This document shows, piece after piece, positions 41,167 to 50,491 of a stretch of 64,000 nt of DNA (position 1 is the first letter of the stretch; every line of letters begins with the position of its first letter). The stretch covers positions 1-64,000 of the forward strand of contig DWUR01000008.1 of assembly GCA_019120635.1 (NCBI GenBank). Reading direction: 5' to 3'. Both the position numbers and the translations under genes were made by a program. The notes below the pieces were generated by a model that saw nothing but the letters and a program-made list of their open reading frames with translations, was not told the origin of the DNA and made no database searches. Source of the DNA: Candidatus Corynebacterium intestinavium (GTDB lineage Bacteria; Actinomycetota; Actinomycetes; Mycobacteriales; Mycobacteriaceae).

Positions 41167-41994
41167 TCGTTGTGCGTAATCCACCGCGGTCATCCGCGCG
41201 ATACGCACCGCCCGCCCCAGCGGAAGGAGAAAAGGATCGAGGCTTGACTGCGGTGCCGAATCGCGCGCGACATCAATAATGGCCGCGACATAGTCCGCAC
41301 GGGCCATGAGCTTCTCCGCGCGCGAGGGAACGTTCACCGGCAACCCCGGCACACCGAAAGCATCGCTCAGCGCCCCCACCAGCATCCGTGGCCCGACCGA
41401 CCCGGTCGGCCAGCGGACCATCACTCCACTGGATTCGATTCCCGCAACCGCCCGATCCGTCGCCTGCCGCAACATCGCATCCGCGTCGCCCGGCCCGTTG
41501 GTTGGCAGTTGCGGAGCCCGGCCCTCGGCGGTGTGCCAGTGCCAGTAGATCACCGAGGAATCAACGATCTCGGGCACGGCGACGTGGTGGACGAGCGGGT
41601 CTTCGTCCGCAAAGGCAATCCCTGCACCCGCGGCGGCGACCGCCGAAGCGGCCTCCCCAGCCGGCAGTGGGGGCGGATCCCCCATTCCAGCCAGCACCAA
41701 ATTCACCAACGGCCGGTGTTCCAAGCCGACGGCCGCTCCCTCAGTGACTGCGCGCACGTTCTTGAGGAGGTCGATCAAACCGGTGGCCCCATCCGCCTCT
41801 GCGGCGGTCCCGGATACCGTCCCACCGGCTCGGGCCAGCACCCGGTGATGCCGGCCCTGCACCGCGTGGAAGGAGTCGATCACCTCGTCGGTGCTAATGA
41901 ACCCGTGCAGCCACCACGCCAACCACAGGGACGTGTTCTGCACCGGGGACCACAGCTGGCTGCGGATCAGCCGCTTCGTTTCAGCATTAGGCAT
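41152..41994 (-). CDS. Conserved-looking protein of unknown function
   Basis: 280 residues from ATG at 41994 (MPNAETKRLIRSQ), with GGTCGGTGG upstream; an ATG at 42015 is also possible. Not recognised. It has no signal peptide and no membrane helix. The N-terminus has a Trp-rich segment (QNTSLWLAWWLHGFIS), and the central part is Ala/Gly-rich. The codon and amino-acid composition are like those of neighbouring genes and the frame is open throughout, which supports a real gene. The stop is inside a terminator stem. Divergent from the DUF3097 gene. Confidence 0.75.
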   Translation of the reverse strand: MPNAETKRLIRSQLWSPVQNTSLWLAWWLHGFISTDEVIDSFHAVQGRHHRVLARAGGTVSGTAAEADGATGLIDLLKNVRAVTEGAAVGLEHRPLVNLVLAGMGDPPPLPAGEAASAVAAAGAGIAFADEDPLVHHVAVPEIVDSSVIYWHWHTAEGRAPQLPTNGPGDADAMLRQATDRAVAGIESSGVMVRWPTGSVGPRMLVGALSDAFGVPGLPVNVPSRAEKLMARADYVAAIIDVARDSAPQSSLDPFLLPLGRAVRIARMTAVDYAQRELLR

Positions 41995-42015
41995 TGCGCC
42001 ACCGACCTCTTTCAT

Positions 42016-42034
42016 TCGCCTTAGCCTAAGCTTG
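42016..42034. promoter_or_regulatory. Weak DtxR-like iron box
   Basis: TCGCCTTAGCCTAAGCTTG has the centre TTAGCCTAA of the DtxR consensus and about 13 of 19 matching positions, but a poor left arm. It lies in the short space between two divergent genes. Confidence 0.25.
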
Positions 42035-42040
42035 ACAGCC

Positions 42041-42880
42041 ATGAGCTTCAACAATCGCGACCCCTACGCAGGCGACATCTTTCAAGGTCACGCCCGCACG
42101 AAGCGACCACAGTACCCGGAGGTGCCTGCCGAACCTGGGCTGATCATCGAGGTTCTCGCCGATGACTTCGTGGGAGAAGTCGTCGGTGGGGAGAAGACGA
42201 TCGACGGCTGGTGCGTCAAGCTCGAGGACCGCCACGGCGCCCAGCGCCTGTTCCCGCTGCGACCTGGCGGTTTTCTCCTCGAGGGGCAGCGGGTCAGCCT
42301 CAGCCGGTACGTCGCTCCCCGCGATGTGCCCGCAAAGTCCACGATCTCCAATTCTGGTTCCCGGCGAGTTGCCAACGTCGAAGCAAAGGTCGCTGCCCCT
42401 TCTCGTATCTGGGTGGAGGGGATTCACGACGCCGCGATCGTCGAGCGGGTCTGGGGGCACGACCTCCGCGTCGAAGGCATCGTGGTGGAGTACATCGAGG
42501 GCCTGGACAACCTCCACGAGAGGCTCGCCGAGTTCCAGCCCACCGCGGATCGGCGTGTCGGCGTTCTCGCCGATCACCTGATCGAAGGCACCAAGGAGAT
42601 GCGGCTAGTGCAGAGCCTTGGCCCCCACGTGATGGTCACCGGCCACCCGTATATCGATATCTGGGAAGCCGTGAAGCCATCCTCAGTTGGAATCAAAGCC
42701 TGGCCTCACGTTCCGCGTGGGATCGACTGGAAGACCGGGGTGTGCCAGCAGCTCGGTTGGGGAACCCCGCAGGATGGCTGGCGGAAAGTCTATTCCTCTG
42801 TGAAGACCTTCAGGGACCTCGATTCCTCGCTGCTGGGGGCAGTGGAGCGGCTGATCGACTTCGTGACGGTCGGGGAGTAG
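42041..42880 (+). CDS. DUF3097 family protein
   Basis: 279 residues from the ATG at 42041 (MSFNNRDPYAGDIF); the ORF-track start at 41891 lies in the neighbouring gene. DUF3097 is found mainly in Actinobacteria. The C-terminal half looks Toprim-like, with WVEGIHDAAIVERVWGHDLR and GVLADHLIEGTKEM, and GHPYIDIWEAVKP near the end. This would suggest nucleic-acid-related chemistry, but no function is established. No ribosome binding site is obvious, so translation may be leaderless. Confidence 0.85.
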   Translation: MSFNNRDPYAGDIFQGHARTKRPQYPEVPAEPGLIIEVLADDFVGEVVGGEKTIDGWCVKLEDRHGAQRLFPLRPGGFLLEGQRVSLSRYVAPRDVPAKSTISNSGSRRVANVEAKVAAPSRIWVEGIHDAAIVERVWGHDLRVEGIVVEYIEGLDNLHERLAEFQPTADRRVGVLADHLIEGTKEMRLVQSLGPHVMVTGHPYIDIWEAVKPSSVGIKAWPHVPRGIDWKTGVCQQLGWGTPQDGWRKVYSSVKTFRDLDSSLLGAVERLIDFVTVGE

Positions 42881-42980
42881 CCAAACTCCTTATATCGGCG
42901 GGCGGTCTCTTGCGCCACGCAGTTGAGCCCCAGGCGGGTTCAGTACCCACCCCAGCGGTTGCCTCAAGCCCGGTGTTGCG

Positions 42981-43631
42981 TCAGCCCAGCTCGTCCACGC
43001 GGGCGAGCATGTGCACCGCAAGGTTCCACCCGGCCTGCTCGGCCTGCCAACCCGCAGAAGCGAGCCGTTGGCTCATCGCCTGCTTGGAGATGCCGACAAC
43101 CTCCGCTGCCTCCGACTGCGAGTAACCGGAACGCAGGAGGGCAGTAGCCTCGCGACCCTCCTTTGTCCGCCGGGCCAACACATGGGCGATGAGGGTAAAC
43201 GCGGCGGCAACATCTTCGGCGATCTCCGTTCCCTTGCCCGGTGCCTGGGTGTGGTCCGAGCCGGGAAGCTCCAGCCGGACGCTCACCTCACCAGGCCGCT
43301 GCCGGATGCGGATCGCTCGCCGAGCGACCTCGCCGGTGGCAGCCATCTGCTCGTGGGGTGCCAGTTCCTCCCATTCCTCAGCGCTTTCTGGGTAGAGCTC
43401 GGCCATGGTCACGGTTCGCCCGATGCCGATTGCGAAGTCCCCGGCCTGGATCAGGCTCAAAACCACCGCGAGCGTCTCCTCAGCCCCCTCGGTGTGGCAG
43501 AGCAGGTCCTCGACCCCGACCTGTTCCACGTTCAGAACGGAGTCCGCATTAGCGAAGGCTTCGGTGACCTCCTCGACGTATTCCGCCCGGCGGCGGGAAC
43601 GGCCACGGTAGGAAGCGAAAACTGCGAACAC
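42981..43631 (-). CDS. Helix-turn-helix protein of unknown role
   Basis: 216 residues. The N-terminal 110 residues are not recognised (VFASYRGRSRRRAEYVEEVTEAF, then LIQAGDFAIGIGRTVTM). The C-terminal part holds a clear helix-turn-helix, SGYSQSEAAEVVGISKQAMSQRLASAGW, followed by a helix. It may be a transcription factor with an N-terminal sensing domain. No cysteine cluster or membrane helix is visible. Flanked by DUF3097 (convergent) and a membrane protein gene on the same strand. Confidence 0.75.
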   Translation of the reverse strand: MFAVFASYRGRSRRRAEYVEEVTEAFANADSVLNVEQVGVEDLLCHTEGAEETLAVVLSLIQAGDFAIGIGRTVTMAELYPESAEEWEELAPHEQMAATGEVARRAIRIRQRPGEVSVRLELPGSDHTQAPGKGTEIAEDVAAAFTLIAHVLARRTKEGREATALLRSGYSQSEAAEVVGISKQAMSQRLASAGWQAEQAGWNLAVHMLARVDELG

Positions 43632-43737
43632 TTGCTGTCAGGGCTTTCTTATTGGGAACTGCGGGACATTGGCTGGTGGCCTGCGGTGGCAGGGTCGCAC
43701 CAAACGGGACGGCGCGTTCGCACCAGTGATTTTCATT

Positions 43738-44436
43738 CTAAGGCCTGCTGCTCACGAGCTTGCGCCAGAGCCAGGCCTCACGGGACGCGATAGCCAGGCC
43801 CGCCAGCATCAACAGGGCCGAGACCGCGATCCACAGCATCCGCGCCCCGGAGTCCAGGTGCTGGGAGGTAAGGCTGTTGGTCGCAATGATAAGACCGACA
43901 GTATTGGGAGCGCTGCCCACCACCGTGGCAAAAAGGAAACCTGGAAGGGGTATGCGAACCAGGCCACAGGCGTAGTTTAACAAGCTGAACGGCACCGCTG
44001 GTACGAGCCGGAGCCCCAACACAGCCAGCCAGCCACGCTGTTTAATCAGCTCGCGCAAGGTCCCGACGCGCGGGTCGTCACCGTCCTCGGCCGGGCGCCA
44101 CCGGCCGCCGAAGCGACGGAAAATCAGCACGGAGATGGTCGCCGACAAGCCGAGCCCCAGGAACATCAGAGTGATGCCCAACAACGGGCTAAACATCAGC
44201 CCCGCGGTCAGCGTCCAGACTGTGCGAGGGAACGGGAACTGGGTACACAGAACCATCAACACCAGGTATGCCAGTGGCGCCCAGGGACCAGTAGACCCCA
44301 CCCAGTCGCGGATGGTGTGCGGGGAGGGCAGCGGGATAAAGAAAAGGCACGCGACCACGGCGAGCGAGGCAAGGACGAGGCCGATCTGAGCCCGAGTTCC
44401 CAGTTGCGCCCAACGTTCGCGAAGATGGGTCAGCAC
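43738..44436 (-). CDS. TVP38/TMEM64 family membrane protein
   Basis: 232 residues with five or six hydrophobic segments. The family core is FPRTVWTLTAGLMFSPLLGI, followed by GLGLSATISVLIFRRFGGR, then LRLVPAVPFSLLNYACGLVRIP and a conserved small-residue helix (FLFATVVGSAPNTV). This is the VTT domain shared with DedA-type scramblases and transporters. Bacterial members are linked to membrane potential and phospholipid flipping, with no firm substrate here. Confidence 0.88.
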   Translation of the reverse strand: MLTHLRERWAQLGTRAQIGLVLASLAVVACLFFIPLPSPHTIRDWVGSTGPWAPLAYLVLMVLCTQFPFPRTVWTLTAGLMFSPLLGITLMFLGLGLSATISVLIFRRFGGRWRPAEDGDDPRVGTLRELIKQRGWLAVLGLRLVPAVPFSLLNYACGLVRIPLPGFLFATVVGSAPNTVGLIIATNSLTSQHLDSGARMLWIAVSALLMLAGLAIASREAWLWRKLVSSRP

Positions 44437-44477
44437 TTGAGGGCGTCCCTTCCAGCCTCGTGAGATCCAATAAAAAA

Positions 44478-44504
44478 TCGCCCCGCTTGGTTCAAGCGGG
44501 GCGA
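44478..44504 (-). terminator. Terminator after tRNA-Leu
   Basis: TCGCCCCGCTTG and CAAGCGGGGCGA form a perfect 12-bp stem with a three-base loop. On the minus strand it is followed by TTTTTT, five bases after the encoded CCA end of the tRNA. Confidence 0.92.
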
Positions 44505-44508
44505 ATCA

Positions 44509-44597
44509 TGGTGTCCGGAGGGGGACTTGAACCCCCACGCCCGTTAATAGGGCACTAGCACCTCAAGCTAGCGCGTCTGCCATTCCGCCACCCGGAC
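44509..44597 (-). tRNA. leuT: tRNA-Leu (anticodon GAG)
   Basis: The minus strand gives the acceptor GTCCGGG pairing with TCCGGAC, anticodon stem CTAGC/GCTAG around loop TTGAGGT (anticodon GAG, reading CUC and CUU), a long variable arm (GTGCCCTATTAACGGGC) typical of class II leucine tRNAs, T-arm GGGGGTTCAAGTCCCCC, and an encoded CCA. It is followed by a perfect terminator and is monocistronic. The gene name is a generic label. Confidence 0.95.
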
Positions 44598-44758
44598 AGG
44601 GTAAGCATGCACTGTGCTTAGGTACCTTAGCACCTAGCCCGTGCGTGCTTGAAACACTCTATCCAGCTTATGAAATTAAAACAAATTGGCAGGTCAGAGC
44701 AATAAAAGTTCCGGAAATCCGTGGCTAGAGTACAAGATTGTTCGGTAGACTAAACAGC

Positions 44759-45322
44759 ATGACTCTTAACCCAGAAGATGCTTCAACCAAAGCTTCCTAT
44801 GTCGACGATCGCTTTCCGGGTCCAGACCCATATGCGCCACTAGCCGACCTGCCCAAGCTTAAGGTCGGCAGCGAGACCTTCGCTGACGGAGACCGCCTCC
44901 CGGAGGCGCAACTCGGTGGCAACGATGTCTCCCCGCAGCTGAGCTGGGAACCAGGCCCGGAAGGGACCGAAAGCTACGCAGTCACGTGCTTTGACCCGGA
45001 TGCCCCCACTGCCAGCGGCTTCTGGCACTGGGCCGTGTTCAATATCCCAGCCTCCGTGACCAGCCTCGATCTCGACGCCGGCGACGAGGAGCTCGCCGGC
45101 TTACCAAAGGGAGCGACAGCTCTGCGCGGGGACTCCGGAAGCCGCGGCTACTACGGCGCCATGCCTCCAGAGGGCCATGGCCCGCACCGCTACCTCTTCG
45201 CGGTGCACGCCGTCGGGGAGAAGCTGGACATCAGCGATTCCGCAACGCCGACCGTCCTGGGGTTCAACCTCCAGTTCAAGGCTTTGGCGCGCGGCATCCT
45301 GTGGGGCTGGGCAGAGAACTAA
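44759..45322 (+). CDS. YbhB/YbcL family (PEBP, Raf kinase inhibitor-like) protein
   Basis: 187 residues from the ATG at 44759 (MTLNPEDASTK). The PEBP fold is shown by DVSPQLSWEPGPEGTESYAVTCFDPDAP, then GFWHWAVFNIPASVTSLDLD and YGAMPPEGHGPHRYLFAVHAV, which together shape the anion-binding pocket (DPDAP, HW, GPHRY). Bacterial members are cytosolic and of unknown function. No ribosome binding site is visible, and TACAAG is a possible -10 about 25 bases upstream. Confidence 0.92.
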   Translation: MTLNPEDASTKASYVDDRFPGPDPYAPLADLPKLKVGSETFADGDRLPEAQLGGNDVSPQLSWEPGPEGTESYAVTCFDPDAPTASGFWHWAVFNIPASVTSLDLDAGDEELAGLPKGATALRGDSGSRGYYGAMPPEGHGPHRYLFAVHAVGEKLDISDSATPTVLGFNLQFKALARGILWGWAEN

Positions 45323-45353
45323 GCCCCTTAGTCACTCAACGCGAGGGAGCTGC

Positions 45354-46481
45354 TTAGAGCTCCTTCCATTCCAGACCCGAGCCCACTGCTTCGGAGATGT
45401 TCCGCAGGCCGTGGGCTCGAATCTGTGCGGCCAGGCCCCGGTGGATCTTCGAGATCCAGTTCGGACCGCCGTAGATGAAGCCGGTGTAGCCCTGCAGAAG
45501 GCTGGCACCTGCAGCGATGCGTTCCCAGGCCTGCTGCGGGGTCTCGATGCCGCCCACGCCGATGAGCACCAGCTTGCCCTCCGCACGTGCCGCGATGCGA
45601 CGCAGCACCTCGAGGGAACGCTCTGCCAGGGGAGCACCCGATACTCCACCAGCGCCGAGGGATCGAACCCACTGCGCGTCGGACTTCAGCCCTTCCCGGC
45701 TGATCGTCGTATTCGTCGCGATCAGGCCGGTAACCCCAAGCTCGATGGCCAGATCGGTCACGGCGTCGATGTCCTCATCGGAAAGATCCGGCGCGATCTT
45801 GACGAACAACGGGAGATCGGCTTCCTCCTGGACCGCCGCGACGATGGGGCGCAGCGAGTCCACAGCCTGCAGGTCGCGCAGCCCCGGCGTGTTCGGGGAG
45901 GATACGTTGATCACCAGGTAGTCGGCGACGTCCTTCACCGCACGCGCGGACTCGCGGTAGTCGTTGGGCGCCAGCTCCGGTGGGGTGATCTTCGCCTTGC
46001 CAAGGTTCACACCCACGGGCTCGAGGCAGCGGCGGCGGGAGAGGCGCTGAGCAGCAGCAATCGCGCCGTCGTTGTTGAATCCCATGCGGTTGAGGATCGC
46101 GCGGTCCTCAGGCAGCCGGAACAGACGCGGGGTCGGGTTACCCGGCTGGGCAACGCTGGTCAGCGTGCCGAGCTCCGAGTAGCCAAAGCCGAGCGGGCCC
46201 CAAATGTGGAACTCCTCGGCGTTCTTATCGAAGCCGGCAGCCAGGCCGAGCGGCCGGTCAAAGCGAATACCGGCCACCGTCTGGGAGAGCACCGGGTCGT
46301 CGACAACCAGCGCGCGGCGCACCGCAGCGCAGGCAACCTGCGAGTCAGCGATTCGACGGAAGACGCCCGAGAGCATGCCGTGGATCCGCTCCGGCGGGAT
46401 CCGGAACATCAGCTTCAACAGCTTCTCGTAGGCCGAATCAGAGAGGTGATCGAAGCGGCGGGAAGTTGGGGTGTTGGCCAT
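45354..46481 (-). CDS. pyrD: Dihydroorotate dehydrogenase (quinone), class 2
   Basis: 375 residues. Oxidises dihydroorotate to orotate in pyrimidine synthesis, passing electrons to quinone. The N-terminal helical region (HLSDSAYEKLLKLMFRIPPERIHGM) is the membrane-associated part of class 2 enzymes. LGLAAGFDKNAE follows, the catalytic serine is in LVINVSSPNTPGLRDLQ, and IGVGGIETPQQAWERIAAGA binds FMN phosphate. The ATG follows CAGGAGACTGCC. The other pyr genes are not in the window. Confidence 0.96.
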   Translation of the reverse strand: MANTPTSRRFDHLSDSAYEKLLKLMFRIPPERIHGMLSGVFRRIADSQVACAAVRRALVVDDPVLSQTVAGIRFDRPLGLAAGFDKNAEEFHIWGPLGFGYSELGTLTSVAQPGNPTPRLFRLPEDRAILNRMGFNNDGAIAAAQRLSRRRCLEPVGVNLGKAKITPPELAPNDYRESARAVKDVADYLVINVSSPNTPGLRDLQAVDSLRPIVAAVQEEADLPLFVKIAPDLSDEDIDAVTDLAIELGVTGLIATNTTISREGLKSDAQWVRSLGAGGVSGAPLAERSLEVLRRIAARAEGKLVLIGVGGIETPQQAWERIAAGASLLQGYTGFIYGGPNWISKIHRGLAAQIRAHGLRNISEAVGSGLEWKEL

Positions 46482-46536
46482 GGCAGTCTCCTGAATTGTG
46501 TTGTGGTGGACGTGGTTCTCTGTGGCGACCAGTGGA

Positions 46537-47688
46537 CTACTGATCCTCGTGAATCACGGGGAAGTCCTCAGCCTCCGGCACCCCGCGCTCAACAGCGGCG
46601 TCGATATCCGCAGCCGACACCCGCTGGGTGGCGCCGTCCGCGCCGAAGAGCAGCACGTCGCCGTCCGGGGAGTCCAGGATGTGACGCACGTTCGGGATGG
46701 AGTCGAACGCTGCTGCCTGGATCGGGGTTCCGCTGTCGATGCGGTAGCCGGTGACCTTGTTATCGCCGGTGGTGGAGACCCAGGCGATCTGGCGCTTGCC
46801 GTCCCACAGCACCGCCCACGGGCTCTTGCCGGTGGGAGCGGCCTGGACCTGGCGCACCACGTCGTTCAAGGTGAAGACCTGGAACTGGTCCTGCACGGTA
46901 TCCGCTGCGATGAAGATCCCCTGATCCCCGCGACCAACGCTGTTCAGCCCCACGCCCTGGCCGATGCGCAGGGCACCGCGCGGGCCGTTGGTGGCGAGGT
47001 CGATGTCGGTGATGCTGGTCTGGTCGCGGTCGATCACCGCGAGCCTTTCCTCACCGTGTTCGTTGTTGACGTGGACGAGGTCGTCGAGGCTACGGCTGAC
47101 GACGATGGTCTCCGCCTCTCCGAGTTGATCGCCGGAGGGGGAGTAGTAGTGCAGCTGGTTGGAATCCTTGAAGCCCACGAAGACCCGGCCGTCCGTCGTG
47201 ACGGTGGCCACCGTGGGGGTGCCGTCGAGGCTGTACTTCTTAAGCTGCTTGCCGTCGGCGCCGTATTCGTACAGCGCGCCGTCGCAGGCGAGCATGACGC
47301 CGTCGGCAGAAGGCGTGACCTTCGTGCACTTCTCCGGCACGTCGATCTTCTTCGCCTCGCCCTCACCAGACAGCTCGGCCAACGTTCCGATGCGCAGCGT
47401 GGATGCGCTCAGTGCCCCCACCTGCTCAGTCTTCGGATCCAGGCCGATCTGGGAGACGTCGACGACCTCGCCGGCCTCGCTATCCTTCTGCACCTCACCG
47501 AGCGGGTCCGTCGCTGCCGGGGAATCCGCCGGGGTGGCGGGCGTGCCGCCCTTCGGTGCCGACTCTGGGGCGGCAGATCCTTCCGGTGCGCCGTTGTCCG
47601 CCGCATCCTCAGTGGCACAGCCTGCCAACCCGAGCCCCACGGTGGCGGTTAACGCAGCCGCCCACGTCAGAGGTTTCTTCCAAGACAT
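46537..47688 (-). CDS. Lipoprotein of unknown function, possibly beta-propeller
   Basis: 383 residues from the ATG at 47688; the ORF-track start at 48000 runs through the uppP gene and is wrong. The signal peptide MSWKKPLTWAAALTATVGLGLAGC ends in a lipobox (LAGC), so it should be lipid-anchored outside the membrane. A Pro/Ala/Glu/Asp-rich linker follows, and then a region of repeated short strands (DGVMLACDGALYEYGADGK, VTTDGRVFVGFKDSNQLHYY) that looks like a YVTN/NHL-type propeller. Function unknown. Divergent from uppP. Confidence 0.82.
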   Translation of the reverse strand: MSWKKPLTWAAALTATVGLGLAGCATEDAADNGAPEGSAAPESAPKGGTPATPADSPAATDPLGEVQKDSEAGEVVDVSQIGLDPKTEQVGALSASTLRIGTLAELSGEGEAKKIDVPEKCTKVTPSADGVMLACDGALYEYGADGKQLKKYSLDGTPTVATVTTDGRVFVGFKDSNQLHYYSPSGDQLGEAETIVVSRSLDDLVHVNNEHGEERLAVIDRDQTSITDIDLATNGPRGALRIGQGVGLNSVGRGDQGIFIAADTVQDQFQVFTLNDVVRQVQAAPTGKSPWAVLWDGKRQIAWVSTTGDNKVTGYRIDSGTPIQAAAFDSIPNVRHILDSPDGDVLLFGADGATQRVSAADIDAAVERGVPEAEDFPVIHEDQ

Positions 47689-47785
47689 CGCGTCATCGCC
47701 TCGTTTACGCCAAACACGCTTACCTGCATTCATCAGGTAGTACGCTACCAGCCGAGTTGGGTGGGTCGGTGTATCGTCCTTAAGC

Positions 47786-48625
47786 ATGCCTACCGAAATG
47801 TCTTGGCTGCAGACGATCGTGCTCTCGATCGTGCAAGGTCTCACCGAGTTTCTACCCGTTTCCTCCTCTGGCCACCTGCGGATTGTCTCCGAGCTGTTCT
47901 GGGGAGCCGACGCGGGCGCCTCCTTCACAGCTGTGATCCAGCTCGGCACGGAGCTGGCGGTGCTCGTGTACTTCGCTAAGGACATCTGGCGGATCCTCAC
48001 CGCGTGGTTCGCCGGCCTGGTGGATAAGTCCCGGCGGAACCACGACTATCAGATGGGGTGGATGGTCATCGCGGGCACCATTCCCATCGCGGTGCTGGGG
48101 TTCTTCGGCAAGGATTTGATCCGCGATCAGCTGCGCAACCTGTGGATCACCGCTGCCATGTTGATCCTCTTCTCCTTCGTTTTCATTCTCGCGGAGAAGC
48201 TAGGACGTCGACGCCGCTCCTTCGACGAGCTGACCATGCGGGATGCGGTGCTCATGGGTCTGGCCCAGTGCCTCGCGTTGATCCCTGGCGTGTCCCGATC
48301 GGGCGGTACGATTTCCGCCGGTCTGTTCCTCAACCTGGACCGCGAGGTCGCCACCCGGTTCAGCTTCCTCCTGGCTATCCCCGCCGTCTTGGCGTCCGGC
48401 ATCTTTTCCCTGGGGGATGTGTTCGATCCGGCCGCAGGCCAGGCGGCGAGCGGGAGCCAGCTGGCGGTCGGCACGCTGATCGCCTTCCTCGTCGGATACG
48501 CCTCCATCGCCTGGCTTCTGAAGTTCGTGTCTAACCACAGTTTCGCCTGGTTCGCAGCATGGCGCATCCCGGTCGGTGTGCTGGTGATGGTGCTGCTGGG
48601 CGCTGGAGTTTTGCAGCCGTTATAG
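47786..48625 (+). CDS. uppP: Undecaprenyl-diphosphatase (BacA type)
   Basis: 279 residues, polytopic. Dephosphorylates undecaprenyl diphosphate to recycle the lipid carrier of cell wall synthesis and gives bacitracin tolerance. Family motifs are [18 protein letters not shown] near residue 17 and [14 protein letters not shown] near residue 170; both line the active site with Glu, Ser, His and Arg. Nine bases before mshC, so the two are probably co-transcribed. Confidence 0.95.
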   Translation: MPTEMSWLQTIVLSIVQGLTEFLPVSSSGHLRIVSELFWGADAGASFTAVIQLGTELAVLVYFAKDIWRILTAWFAGLVDKSRRNHDYQMGWMVIAGTIPIAVLGFFGKDLIRDQLRNLWITAAMLILFSFVFILAEKLGRRRRSFDELTMRDAVLMGLAQCLALIPGVSRSGGTISAGLFLNLDREVATRFSFLLAIPAVLASGIFSLGDVFDPAAGQAASGSQLAVGTLIAFLVGYASIAWLLKFVSNHSFAWFAAWRIPVGVLVMVLLGAGVLQPL

Positions 48626-48634
48626 TGGGGAACC

Positions 48635-49954
48635 ATGCATTCTTGGTCTGCTCCCCGTGTCCCACAGTTCCCGACGACCATTCCGGCGGTGGCCGATTCC
48701 GCTGCAGCGGAGGTGGTAGCCCCACCAGCGTTGCAGCTGTACGACACGGCAGATGACCAGGTCAAGCCCGTCGCATTGCCAGAGCACGGCGCCCCGGTGG
48801 GCATGTACGTCTGCGGGATCACCCCGTATGACTCCACCCACCTGGGGCACGCGGCGACCTATAACACCTTCGACCTGGTGAACCGCTACTTGCGCGCCGC
48901 CGGGCACGCCGTTACTTATGTGCAGAATGTCACGGATGTCGACGATCCGCTGTTCGAGCGCGCCGAGCGTGATGGCGTGGACTGGCGCGAGCTGGGCAAG
49001 GAGCAGACCGACCTGTTCCGTTCCGACATGACTCAGCTGCGGATTCTGCCGCCGGAGTTCTTCGTCGGGGCGATGGAGACGATCGATGAGGTCGTCGAGA
49101 TGGTCAGCACGCTGCTCGACAAGGGCGCAGCCTACGTCGTGGAGGGGGAGTACCCGGATGTCTACGCCGACCACACCTACACCGAACAGTTTGGCTACGA
49201 GTCCCGCTACGACGAGGCCACCATGCGGGAACTCTTCGCCGAGCGCGGTGGTGACCCGGAGCGGGAAGGCAAGCGCCACCCCCTGGATGCACTGCTGTGG
49301 CGGGCCCACCGCACGGGTGAGCCAGAGTGGGATGCTCCCTTTGGCTCGGGGCGGCCTGGCTGGCACGTGGAGTGCGCGGCCATCGCAATGAACCGCTTGG
49401 GGGAGCAGTTCGCCATCCAGGGTGGCGGCGTTGATCTGCGTTACCCGCACCATGAGTACTCGGCAGCTCACGTGGAGGCTGCCTGCGGCACCCAGCGTAT
49501 GGCGGGACACTACGTGCACACCGGCATGATCGGCCTTGAGGGAACCAAGATGTCCAAGTCCCTGGGCAACCTGGAGTTCGTCTCTGCGCTCACCGCGCAG
49601 GGCTTCGACCCCGCGGCAATCCGCGTGGGGCTCTACGCCGGGCACTACCGGGCAGATCGTGACTGGTCCGCGGAGGTCCTCAGTGAGGCTGAGGATCGCC
49701 TCGCCAAGTGGCGCGCCGCTGCCGCTGAGGAGAACAATCCGCAGCGCGTCGCGGAAGTGTTGGCGGCCGTCACCGGACACCTGTCCAACGACCTCGACAC
49801 CCCAGCCGTCCTGCGCACGCTCGACGAGTGGGCAGCGGCGGTCAACAAGGGCATTGGAGCCAGTGGCTACCGGGTCACCCCTGCCGCCGAGCGCACTGCG
49901 CCTTCCAAGGCTCTCGCCGCGGGTCTCGACGCGCTGCTCGGCGTCACGGTCTAG
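48635..49954 (+). CDS. mshC: L-cysteine:1D-myo-inositol 2-amino-2-deoxy-alpha-D-glucopyranoside ligase
   Basis: 439 residues. Joins cysteine to GlcN-inositol with ATP in mycothiol synthesis. It is a paralogue of cysteinyl-tRNA synthetase: [19 protein letters not shown] holds the zinc cysteine and the HIGH-like motif, [12 protein letters not shown] a second zinc site, and KMSKSLGN the KMSKS loop. It is shorter than CysS, lacking the anticodon domain, and opens with the MshC-type extension [11 protein letters not shown]. The ATG follows GGGGAA. Confidence 0.95.
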   Translation: MHSWSAPRVPQFPTTIPAVADSAAAEVVAPPALQLYDTADDQVKPVALPEHGAPVGMYVCGITPYDSTHLGHAATYNTFDLVNRYLRAAGHAVTYVQNVTDVDDPLFERAERDGVDWRELGKEQTDLFRSDMTQLRILPPEFFVGAMETIDEVVEMVSTLLDKGAAYVVEGEYPDVYADHTYTEQFGYESRYDEATMRELFAERGGDPEREGKRHPLDALLWRAHRTGEPEWDAPFGSGRPGWHVECAAIAMNRLGEQFAIQGGGVDLRYPHHEYSAAHVEAACGTQRMAGHYVHTGMIGLEGTKMSKSLGNLEFVSALTAQGFDPAAIRVGLYAGHYRADRDWSAEVLSEAEDRLAKWRAAAAEENNPQRVAEVLAAVTGHLSNDLDTPAVLRTLDEWAAAVNKGIGASGYRVTPAAERTAPSKALAAGLDALLGVTV

Positions 49955-49971
49955 GGCGCGGGACGAGCGCC

Positions 49972-50382
49972 GTGACACAGCACCCATACCCGGCGGGCGA
50001 TTCTTCGCTTTCCGAATGGCCACCAGATGTCCGTGAGGCCGCTACGGAGTTCATCGGAAACCTCCGGATGATGGCTACCGGCAGCTACCTGCGCGCCGAG
50101 GAGGGGCAGTATTGGGATCCCCCGTACCCGGAGTCTGCGGTGGACGAGGCCCAGGCAGAGCTGGTGACCATCGGGGCGGCGATCCTGGGCGGGGCAGATC
50201 CTCAGGAGACCTCCCTGGCCGGGGTCCGCAGAATCATCGCAATCTCCGACGCCAACGGCGGGCTGCTCCTGGATAGCGAGGAGCTGGACGAGCTGCTGGT
50301 GTTCCTCAGTCGACTCACTGCCACGGTGGGTGGGGAGGCCTCGGTGATCTGCGACGCCGTGCGCGAACTCGTCGAGGAGTAG
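49972..50382 (+). CDS. Small protein of unknown function
   Basis: 136 residues from GTG at 49972 ([12 protein letters not shown]); the ORF-track start at 49828 lies inside mshC. Not recognised. Acidic and soluble, mostly helical by eye, with no cysteine motif or hydrophobic segment. It is 17 bases after mshC in the same direction and may be co-transcribed with it. Two short inverted repeats follow before hisE. Confidence 0.75.
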   Translation: MTQHPYPAGDSSLSEWPPDVREAATEFIGNLRMMATGSYLRAEEGQYWDPPYPESAVDEAQAELVTIGAAILGGADPQETSLAGVRRIIAISDANGGLLLDSEELDELLVFLSRLTATVGGEASVICDAVRELVEE

Positions 50383-50410
50383 CCCTTTAAGCCCCTGGGG
50401 CTGGACACTT

Positions 50411-50450
50411 GCCCCGATAGTGGTGCGACTATTCACCCCACTATCGGGGC
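50411..50450. repeat. Perfect 13-bp inverted repeat upstream of hisE
   Basis: GCCCCGATAGTGG and CCACTATCGGGGC are separated by 14 bases. A T-run is missing on both sides, so a terminator is uncertain. It lies 41 bases before the hisE start and could be an operator or leader stem. A smaller repeat, AGCCCC-TG-GGGGCT-like, precedes it at about 50389-50402. Confidence 0.65.
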
Positions 50451-50491
50451 TCCTTGCAACCTTCGAGGGAGACGCGTGCCACAATAGGGGC

